From Calendula officinalis (lineage: Eukaryota > Streptophyta > Magnoliopsida > Asterales > Asteraceae): a stretch of DNA of 64,000 bases. The stretch covers positions 4,903,001-4,967,000 of the forward strand of contig OY970824.1 of NCBI GenBank assembly GCA_963853835.1. Direction: 5' to 3'. The notes beneath the pieces are model-generated. The model did no database searches, was not told the DNA's origin, and saw only the letters and a list, made by a program, of their open reading frames with translations. Below, one piece after another: positions 1 through 7,440 of the stretch; position 1 is the first letter of the stretch; each line of letters starts with the position of its first letter. Made by a program: the position numbers and the translations under genes.

Positions 1-3000
1 GAAGTCTTTGTTCAATTATGTATTTGCTGTTCTTCTTGGTAAAATAATTCAATTTATTTTGGAACATAACTGCATCAAAGGGCTTCATTAGAGTGTTGAT
101 GAATATCTGATACATTTCCTTTTCTGAGTGAGGATATTCTCTTTCATATAAGTACAACTCACAATTTTTACTTGATCTTTCAAAGAAATACATATTGCAA
201 GTTGGGAGAACATTCCATGCATACACATTTTCTGGATTTGTAAATAACTTTGGATATTTATCTGGATAAAAAGCTGCATCAATCATTCTTGTTAAGTATC
301 CAGCTCCAGATTCTTTCCAAGATTTCTTTGACATTCTCGGTTTTCCAATGATCAGAAGTTTAATCACATCACTTCTTGTACAGGATCTGATCAAAGGTAA
401 CCATCCAGTAAACTTTTGAATGATTTTGTCTTCCCTTACAACTAATAGAACATTATTGGGCAAGACTTTCCAGTTTAGTATAGGATTATTTTGAAGTGGA
501 GCAACAGGTACTTCAAGAACAGGTATAATTTTTTCTTGTTTTGCTTTCTTTTGAAAACTCTGTTCTTGAGCTTCATTCTTTCTTTTCTTTGTCTGAGCAG
601 ATGAGGATTCACCAATAGTAGACACACTACCAGCTTTGAGCAAATTTAAGCTGATTGGTACTAAAGTTTTGGCTTTGGCTTTCTTTGATTCTTCAGCTTC
701 TTGTTCAGCCAAGTCTCTTTTCTTTGCAGTGCAGTATTTTTCAATTATGTTTATCATCTTCATTCTTCCAAAAGATTTTGCACTGTGACCCTTTGTCTTT
801 AGAAATTCTATCATAAGAGACTTCTGTTCAAATATATCATCTGGTAAATCACCTTTTGTTCTTTTGCATTCTGCTACAAGATCTTCTAGACAGTTTAGAT
901 GTTCTTCTTCTACTTTTCTAAACCTTTTGAACTCTGATTCTTGGGCTTCTATCTGAACATCTTTAATTTGAACAGGTAATTTAACAGGAATTTCTCTTTG
1001 ATTTTTCTTCTTTTCAAGAGCTTGATATTTAGCTACTTTCTCCCAATATCTTTTATCCTTCACCTTCCATTTATCTTGTTTATCAGCTCTCACCAGATTA
1101 ATCTTGTTTACCATGTAATGACCAAGAGCTCTGTTAGGGTAATCTTCATCATATACTTCTTTACCCTTTCCAATATGTGCTGTAGGTGGAGGTGGAATAT
1201 ACTTCATGTCTGGCACTCCTCTTATTATAACAGAGGGAGAAAATGTTCTAAGTTCATTTTGTTGAAGTATTTTTGGATGTGGAGGAAGTGAGCATTCATC
1301 AACCTCAAACCAATTCACATTATCATCAATGTCAGGTATGATAAGTGGTTGATCAGGTGTTGGTGGTTTGGTAATGATGACATGTCTTCTAGCATCAATG
1401 AGTTCAGGAAATTGTAGTTCTTCCTCATCAGTAGTAACCAGAGTAGTTACTACTGGTGTTATTTCAGGAGTTACTACTGATAGGGCATCAGTAGTGTTTA
1501 GTTCAGTTAATTCCTCTTCTTGACTTACTACTGCTATATCATCAGTAGTAGGAGTTACTACTGGTATCTCTGTTTCAACTTGTTCTTCCATTGTAGCAGT
1601 AGTAATTGGCTCATCTTCTGTAATCATCATCTCTGGGCCTTCATCAACTTCTGTTTCTTTTAAATTCAAGAGGGAGGAAGCTGCTGCTGCAATAGATTCA
1701 TCAATCATTGTCTGTATGTTGTCCTTCTCCCCCTTAGTGAGCTCAACTGGAGGAGCCTCACTATCATCAATCCTCTTTTTCAATTTTCTGATAAGCTTTG
1801 ATTGTTGATGAAGCCTGAGTTCATATTGTCTCATTCTTTTGTTGATGATATTGACATTTCTTTTCATAGCAGCCATAGTTTTTCCTTGATTTGTTTGATA
1901 ATAAAGACAATCTTGTACAGTGGATTCCAAGGAATCCACTTTAGCCGTCAATTGTTGGATTTTAATACTGCCCTCACTCCATCTAGCAAGATCATCGGGC
2001 TTACTAACAGGTACATTGGTTTTAAGGTTTTCCTTCCTTTCCATCAATTCCACAGATCTGCCCTCATCACTGCTTGGTGATTCATTGGGTCTTTTAGACA
2101 TTCTCTTCTTCCTAGAAGAAGCAGAGATGCCCCCCCTTGTGGTTTCTTGGCACCGGGGTCCTTTGAGTAATTCCTCAAAAGAGTCATCACTCAAAGTTGC
2201 CGAGGTTTGGGTCCTAATGATGTTTTCACTGTCCTGTGCACCCACCTTTGGGGCATCAGTAGTGAAAGCCCTCCCCTCATGTCCTCTCTCCTCCTTGGAG
2301 GACAACTCTTTGAGCTTGGGGTGTGACTCGATTTGTCCCCTGGTGTCCTTTAAAGATTTCTTTCTTTTATAGATTGTGGATATATTTTTGGTTTTGTCTG
2401 GTAGGTCTTCCACAGAGTGAAGAGTAGCACTCTGCAGATTTATATCAAGTTCCTGGGACACATTCAGGACTTCTGTTTGAGTTGGTGATTGAGTGGCTAT
2501 ATGGGGTGGTGTTTGGGCTGTATGTGGGGGTGATGGAGTGGGTTGAGGTTCAACTTGGGTTGTAGCAATGGTTGAACCTTCTCCAATGTTGGGTTGATCT
2601 TTGATCATGTTTGGAAACAAAGGGGTTTCCTTCCCTGAAAATTTAAATTGTTTTCTCATATTTGAGAAAACTTTCTTGTTCAACTCAGGTAATACAAAAA
2701 TGTTTTTAGGAGTTGACAAGTTTTGTAATTCACAGTTTATGATATGTTGTAGAAATCTGGGATACATTAAAAATTTAGAAGAACTAAGATTTCCCAACAT
2801 ACCATCAAAAATCATATTAGAAAAATTGAATACTTGGTCTGTGCATAAACATACAACAGCAGATGCTATTGCCTTGTTAAACTCATTCCAAGTACTTCTT
2901 TTAGGAGAAATACAATGCTGAATGGTATGAACCAGAAATTTCCATTGTGGGGATAGAAGGCCTTTTTGAAAAGTTACAATATTGAGTCTGCCTTCATACC

Positions 3001-3367
3001 CCATTTTATTTAAAGTATCAGCAATGTATTCCTTAGGAAGAGTATACATACCTGAATCATCATGAAGTTGTAGATGATGTCTGATTGATTGTTCAGATAC
3101 AGTGATGTACTTTCCATCTACTTTCGATTTTATCATTGATGATGTGGTTCCTTCTGTTCGCTCAGCATTGGTCCAGAAATCCACCAAGTGCTGTTGATAT
3201 GCCTTCGGCTTTACAGTTAAGGCAAACTGTATGTACGAATTTCTCAAGAATTTTACGATTGGACGGAAATCTTTTGTTCCGTCGGGATTTTTTAAGAATG
3301 CAACCATGTTGTGAAATTCTGAGTATTTAAGATCGGTTTGCACATCGAGAGTTTGTAAAGTTGCCAT
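1..3367 (-). CDS. Third ORF of the copia element, unknown function (partial, C-terminus outside window)
   Basis: Starting at an ATG at 3367, the minus strand is open without a stop to the window edge, at least 1,122 codons. I translated the frame in segments and found no break. The N-terminal about 170 residues are compact and hydrophobic-patterned (start MATLQTLDVQTDLKYSEFHN; later a QFALTVKPKAYQQHLVDFW segment), like N-terminal domains of retroelement-associated proteins common in Asteraceae and often misnamed as synaptobrevin-like or xylulose kinase-like. Then come a Pro/Thr/Gln-rich stretch, a basic Lys-rich stretch, a likely coiled coil at about residues 475-545, an acidic Thr/Val-rich section, and a charged Lys/Glu-rich region. 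No transmembrane segment was seen, so an envelope role has no direct support. It lies 546 bases after pol and has a TATA-like box and motif array upstream. Being intact over more than 3.3 kb suggests recent activity. Function not recognised. Confidence 0.85.
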   Translation of the reverse strand, partial: MATLQTLDVQTDLKYSEFHNMVAFLKNPDGTKDFRPIVKFLRNSYIQFALTVKPKAYQQHLVDFWTNAERTEGTTSSMIKSKVDGKYITVSEQSIRHHLQLHDDSGMYTLPKEYIADTLNKMGYEGRLNIVTFQKGLLSPQWKFLVHTIQHCISPKRSTWNEFNKAIASAVVCLCTDQVFNFSNMIFDGMLGNLSSSKFLMYPRFLQHIINCELQNLSTPKNIFVLPELNKKVFSNMRKQFKFSGKETPLFPNMIKDQPNIGEGSTIATTQVEPQPTPSPPHTAQTPPHIATQSPTQTEVLNVSQELDINLQSATLHSVEDLPDKTKNISTIYKRKKSLKDTRGQIESHPKLKELSSKEERGHEGRAFTTDAPKVGAQDSENIIRTQTSATLSDDSFEELLKGPRCQETTRGGISASSRKKRMSKRPNESPSSDEGRSVELMERKENLKTNVPVSKPDDLARWSEGSIKIQQLTAKVDSLESTVQDCLYYQTNQGKTMAAMKRNVNIINKRMRQYELRLHQQSKLIRKLKKRIDDSEAPPVELTKGEKDNIQTMIDESIAAAASSLLNLKETEVDEGPEMMITEDEPITTATMEEQVETEIPVVTPTTDDIAVVSQEEELTELNTTDALSVVTPEITPVVTTLVTTDEEELQFPELIDARRHVIITKPPTPDQPLIIPDIDDNVNWFEVDECSLPPHPKILQQNELRTFSPSVIIRGVPDMKYIPPPPTAHIGKGKEVYDEDYPNRALGHYMVNKINLVRADKQDKWKVKDKRYWEKVAKYQALEKKKNQREIPVKLPVQIKDVQIEAQESEFKRFRKVEEEHLNCLEDLVAECKRTKGDLPDDIFEQKSLMIEFLKTKGHSAKSFGRMKMINIIEKYCTAKKRDLAEQEAEESKKAKAKTLVPISLNLLKAGSVSTIGESSSAQTKKRKNEAQEQSFQKKAKQEKIIPVLEVPVAPLQNNPILNWKVLPNNVLLVVREDKIIQKFTGWLPLIRSCTRSDVIKLLIIGKPRMSKKSWKESGAGYLTRMIDAAFYPDKYPKLFTNPENVYAWNVLPTCNMYFFERSSKNCELYLYEREYPHSEKEMYQIFINTLMKPFDAVMFQNKLNYFTKKNSKYIIEQRL
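1429..1604. repeat. CAGTAGTA/TACTACTG cluster inside ORF3
   Basis: Seven exact copies within 176 bases, alternating in orientation: CAGTAGTA at 1429, 1543 and 1597; TACTACTG at 1448, 1472, 1526 and 1556. One near-copy is at 1489 and another at 2256. The two orientations encode TTD/TTG or (S/P)VV(T/S) peptides. Confidence 0.85.
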
Positions 3368-3489
3368 TGTTTTTGAGTTTTTGCAAGAATTTTGTTAGTG
3401 ATGAAGAGTTTTTGATCGTAAACTAGGGTTTATCGAGAGGTGTTTAGAGAATCGAAGTGAAGATAATGCTAAATTAATCATCTGCCGCC

Positions 3490-3496
3490 TTTTATA
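3490..3496 (-). promoter_or_regulatory. TATA-like box upstream of ORF3
   Basis: The minus strand reads GATATAAAAGGCGG here, with TATAAAA at 3496-3490, about 125 bases upstream of the ORF3 ATG and about 100 bases downstream of the CAGTAGTA array. The array, TATA, start order matches that of the LTR. Promoter activity is inferred. Confidence 0.45.
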
Positions 3497-3596
3497 TCTT
3501 TTGATTAAACCTGCAAAACTACGAAAATAGCCTTCGAATCATAACATAACGGTTATTTTCATGGGGGTTAGTTTGGTAATTGTGTTTATGAAAGAC

Positions 3597-3855
3597 CAGT
3601 AGTAAATAAGATATCAGTAGTAAAACGTCAGTAGTATCTACTAACATCAGTAATGACTAAGGATTTTGACATCAGTAGTAATTATAGACATCAGTAGTAA
3701 CCATTACCACATAAGACCAGTAGTATATGTGAATACCAGTAGTACTGACTTACCAGTAGTATCCGTGTAAACCTAAAATACACCAGTAGTAATGAACTAT
3801 CAGTAGTATTTTGTGCATACACTTTCACACCAGTAGTACAGCAATACCAGTAGTA
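3597..3855. repeat. Array of 12 CAGTAGTA words in the pol-ORF3 spacer
   Basis: Twelve exact CAGTAGTA words lie in 259 bases, usually preceded by AC or AT, with irregular spacing and at least one degenerate copy (near 3655). All are in the same orientation: on the element's sense strand they read TACTACTG followed mostly by GT or AT. The intervening bases are AT-rich and unrelated, so this is a cluster of short sites and not a duplicated longer unit. The spacer 3368-3913 shows no other coding capacity. Confidence 0.9.
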
Positions 3856-3913
3856 AAACACTTAAAAAAAATATTTTATAACACTAAATTTACACATGAT
3901 TTTAAGAGAGATT

Positions 3914-6900
3914 TTAAGTTATTAGAATCATTCCAATACTGCTAACCAAGAAGTTGAATCTTCCTACATCAAATGCTTTTGTAAAAAGATCAGCTAATTG
4001 ATCATCAGTATGGATTTTAACTACTTTGATTAATTTCTTTTCATTACAATCTCTTATAAAGTGAAATCTTATTTCAATGTGTTTAGTTTTTGAATGTTTT
4101 ACTGGATTATTCACAATACTAATAGCACTTTGATTATCAATAAAAATAGGAGTTTTAAGGATAGAGATACCAAAGTCTAGAAGTTGATTTTGAATCCATA
4201 GAACTTGAGCACAGCAAGCAGATGCAGCTACATATTCTGCTTCAGCAGTAGATGTTGATACATTTGTTTGCTTCTTACATTGCCATGACACTAGTCTTGA
4301 TCCAAAGAATTGACATCCACCAGTAGTGGACTTTCTATCTTGACATTCACCTCCATAGTCACTATCTGTATAGGCTATTAGTTCAAAGGGTGAGTCATGT
4401 GGATACCATAGACCTAGTGATGGTTTGCCTTTCAAGTATCTGAATATTCTTTTAACAGCCTGCAAGTGTAGTTCTTTGGGTCTTGCTTGATATCTTGCAC
4501 ACACACAAACACTATACATAATGTCAGGTCTTGATGCAGTTAAGTACATCAAAGATCCTATCATTGATCTATATAAGTGTTCATCTACATCCTCCCCCTC
4601 AACATCAGGATGTAGGTGTTTGTGTGTTTCCATTGGTGTACTAGCACTTTTACTGTCTTTCAAGTCAAACTTTTCCAAGATGTCTTTGACATATTTTGAT
4701 TGATTTATCAAAATACCATCAGTTCTTTGACTGACTTGGAGTCCAAGGAAGAAGTTCATTGGACCCATGGAGCTCATCTTGAATTTAATCTGCATCAGCT
4801 CTTCAAATTCTTTGCACAATGTATCATTGGTTGAACCAAAGATGATATCATCTACATAGATTTGTACCAGTAGGATATCATCTTTAACTTTCTTTGTGAA
4901 TAGAGTTTTATCAATGGCTCCTCTTTTGAAATTGTTCTTTAATAAGTATGATGATAGTGTGTCATACCATGCTCTTGGTGCCTGATGTAGGCCATATAGA
5001 GCTTTATCCAATTTAAACACATAATCACCATGTTTTGGATCTTCAAATCCTGGAGGTTGGCAAACATAAACTTCTTCTTCAATCTTCCCATACAGAAAAG
5101 CACTCTTCACATCCATTTGATAGACTTTAAACCTTTTGAATGAAGCATATGCTAGGAATATTCTTATTGCTTCAATTCTAGCAACAGGAGCATATACTTC
5201 ATCATAGTCTATTCCTTCTTCTTGAGTGTATCCTTGGGCTACAAGTCTGGCTTTATTCTTGATCACTATACCTCTTTCATCTTTCTTGTTTCTGAAAATC
5301 CATCTTGTTCCAATGGCTCTTTTTCCTTTGGGTAGAGGTACAAGTGTCCAAACAGCTTGTAATTTAAATTGAAGGAGTTCCTCTTGCATTGCCTCAATCC
5401 AGTTTGAGTCCTTCATTGCTTGTTGGATCTTCTTTGGTTCATCCTGAGACAGAAAACATTCATACATACATTCATTAGCAATTAAGCTTATATTACACAT
5501 ATTTGCAGTTAAACTTTTGTTTAATTTGCTTCTTGTTTGAAGTGGTGAGTTAACATCACTTAGAACAAGGTCTAATGGATGGTTCTTTTGAGTCCTTGTT
5601 GTTGTAGTTTTATCAACCACTAGTTGATTTTCAAGGTTGGACTCATTTGCCTCAGGTAGTTGTTCTTCTTGAGATCCTTCATTGTCATTAGTATTTGGTT
5701 CATCATTATCTTGGTCAGAGTTACTGCTGCTATCATCTTCATTGAGATCAGTAGTATTGAAGTTGTTACTGGTATCAGTAGTATCTTGAGAATCTAGGTT
5801 ATAGTTGGGACCAGTAGTATTTTCAGTACTATTACTGGTACCAGTAGTATTGGAATTACTACTGACCTCATTCTCAGAGTTACTACTGCTTTCAATATTT
5901 GAGTTCTTACTGACATCAGTATTAACTATGGGAGCAGTATCAACAACTATGTATCTCATCTTTTCTTGACCAGTATAAACAGATGATGTTCCTTCTTTTT
6001 GATTAAGACAATTTGAATTACCTGCATTGAAATTCATATTAGAATTAAAGGATTTGGTTAGATTGTCTATGTCAAATAGCCAATCTGGACCATTTCCTTG
6101 TTCATTAGGTACATTTTCATTAAAGGATACATTGATGCTTTCTTCAATTATCCTTAGTCTTTTGTTGAATACTCTGTATGATTTACTTTGAGTAGAGTAT
6201 CCCACAAATATTCCATCATCAGCTTTGCAGTCAAACTTACCAATTTGTTCTCTTGTAATCAGAATAGTACAAGGACAACCAAATGATTTTAAGAAACTTA
6301 TAGAAGGTTTTCTTTTATTAAAAAGTTCATATGGTGTTTTAAAATGTGGCTTCACTATTAATACTCTGTTCTGAACATAACAAGCAGTATTAACAGCTTC
6401 TGCCCAAAAAGTGATTGGTAATTTTGAGTCTGCTAGCATTGATCTTGCTGCTTCAATGATGGTTCTATTCCTTCTTTCAGCTACACCATTTTGTTGTGGA
6501 GTTCTAGGTGAGCTGTATTGTCTGTCAATACCTTTAAGATCACAAAAGTTAATTAAGTTAGCATTTTTAAATTCTGTGCCATTATCACATCTTATGGCTT
6601 TCACTTTTTGATCAGATGTGTTTTCCAGTTTGACAATTAAGTTCTTTATGAGTTCACTTGTTTCATCCTTTGTCCTGAGAAAGAAAACCCATGTATATCT
6701 GGAAAAGTCATCAGTAATAACAAGACAATATTGTTTCTTTCCAATACTCATTACATTTGTTGGTCCAAAAAGGTCCATATGTAAGAGCTGTAAAGGAACA
6801 GAAATAGAGTTAACAATTTTGGACTTATGAGAAGTCTTGTGTTGTTTACCTTTTAGGCATGCAACACAGTGATGATCACACATGAATTGTTTTTGAGGTA

Positions 6901-7426
6901 GTCCAATGACCAGATTTCTTTTTACTAAATTGTTCATGTTTTTAAAATTTGTGTGACACATCCTTCTATGCCAAAGTTCTGATTCAGTGGTGTTTGCCTT
7001 GGATATAAAACAGTTGACCTCATTTGTAGAAATGAGTTCTCCCCCTATATCCAGGCAATACACATTGTTTCTCCTTGGAGTTCTTAAAACAACATATTTT
7101 TCATCTAAAATAAACTCAGGAGAAAGAATGATGCACTCAATGTCTGTGAACAGAATCTTGTTCTTTTTATCACAAACTTGAGACACACTGACAAGATTGT
7201 ATTTTAGTTCAGCTACATAAAATACATCATCAAAGGTAATTTTTCCATTAGTAACAGTACCTTTACCTGTAATCTTACCTCCCTGGGGATTCTCACCAAA
7301 TGCCACATATCCTCCATCAAATAACTTGAAATCTTTAAGAATTTGCAGATTTCCAGTCATGTGCCTTGAGCATCCACTATCAATATGCCATGTTCTTCCT
7401 TCTTCTGGGATCTGAATGCTCTGCAC
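3914..7426 (-). CDS. Copia pol: protease, integrase, reverse transcriptase, RNase H
   Basis: About 1,170 residues. Order seen: retropepsin-type protease motif (DSGCSRHMTG, residues 17-26); a zinc-binding integrase N-terminus (HRRMCH and later CVAC); the integrase DDE core, with Asp in LLHMDLFGP, Asp in IRCDNGTEF and Glu in GVAERRNRT; a long Ser/Asn/Thr-rich linker at about residues 500-620 that contains NTTG repeats; reverse transcriptase with YVDDIIFGS; and copia RNase H with AYTDSDYGG and TAEAEYVAAS. It copies element RNA to DNA and inserts it. The first codon is GTG; the same frame is open only from 7444, since an in-frame stop lies at 7447-7445. There is no early ATG before the protease motif, so expression probably depends on gag (see findings). 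No internal stop is present. Confidence 0.96.
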   Translation of the reverse strand: MQSIQIPEEGRTWHIDSGCSRHMTGNLQILKDFKLFDGGYVAFGENPQGGKITGKGTVTNGKITFDDVFYVAELKYNLVSVSQVCDKKNKILFTDIECIILSPEFILDEKYVVLRTPRRNNVYCLDIGGELISTNEVNCFISKANTTESELWHRRMCHTNFKNMNNLVKRNLVIGLPQKQFMCDHHCVACLKGKQHKTSHKSKIVNSISVPLQLLHMDLFGPTNVMSIGKKQYCLVITDDFSRYTWVFFLRTKDETSELIKNLIVKLENTSDQKVKAIRCDNGTEFKNANLINFCDLKGIDRQYSSPRTPQQNGVAERRNRTIIEAARSMLADSKLPITFWAEAVNTACYVQNRVLIVKPHFKTPYELFNKRKPSISFLKSFGCPCTILITREQIGKFDCKADDGIFVGYSTQSKSYRVFNKRLRIIEESINVSFNENVPNEQGNGPDWLFDIDNLTKSFNSNMNFNAGNSNCLNQKEGTSSVYTGQEKMRYIVVDTAPIVNTDVSKNSNIESSSNSENEVSSNSNTTGTSNSTENTTGPNYNLDSQDTTDTSNNFNTTDLNEDDSSSNSDQDNDEPNTNDNEGSQEEQLPEANESNLENQLVVDKTTTTRTQKNHPLDLVLSDVNSPLQTRSKLNKSLTANMCNISLIANECMYECFLSQDEPKKIQQAMKDSNWIEAMQEELLQFKLQAVWTLVPLPKGKRAIGTRWIFRNKKDERGIVIKNKARLVAQGYTQEEGIDYDEVYAPVARIEAIRIFLAYASFKRFKVYQMDVKSAFLYGKIEEEVYVCQPPGFEDPKHGDYVFKLDKALYGLHQAPRAWYDTLSSYLLKNNFKRGAIDKTLFTKKVKDDILLVQIYVDDIIFGSTNDTLCKEFEELMQIKFKMSSMGPMNFFLGLQVSQRTDGILINQSKYVKDILEKFDLKDSKSASTPMETHKHLHPDVEGEDVDEHLYRSMIGSLMYLTASRPDIMYSVCVCARYQARPKELHLQAVKRIFRYLKGKPSLGLWYPHDSPFELIAYTDSDYGGECQDRKSTTGGCQFFGSRLVSWQCKKQTNVSTSTAEAEYVAASACCAQVLWIQNQLLDFGISILKTPIFIDNQSAISIVNNPVKHSKTKHIEIRFHFIRDCNEKKLIKVVKIHTDDQLADLFTKAFDVGRFNFLVSSIGMILIT
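5749..5888. repeat. CAGTAGTA/TACTACTG cluster inside the pol linker
   Basis: Six exact copies within 140 bases: CAGTAGTA at 5749, 5776, 5812 and 5842; TACTACTG at 5857 and 5881. They fall in the low-complexity linker between integrase and reverse transcriptase, where protein constraint should be weak. A CAGTAGTG also lies at 4321 in the RNase H region. Confidence 0.85.
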
Positions 7427-7440
7427 AAGTGAGTAAAGGA

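Noticed and set aside
3597..3855. CRISPR-like array of short repeats
   Set aside because: The repeat is only 8 bases, spacing is irregular, no cas genes exist, and this is a plant nuclear sequence; the array belongs to the retrotransposon.
6411..7181. Plus-strand ORFs of 60-70 codons over pol
   Set aside because: They are antisense shadows of a well-supported 1,170-residue pol frame and show no domain or start context. The same holds for small ORFs over gag and ORF3.
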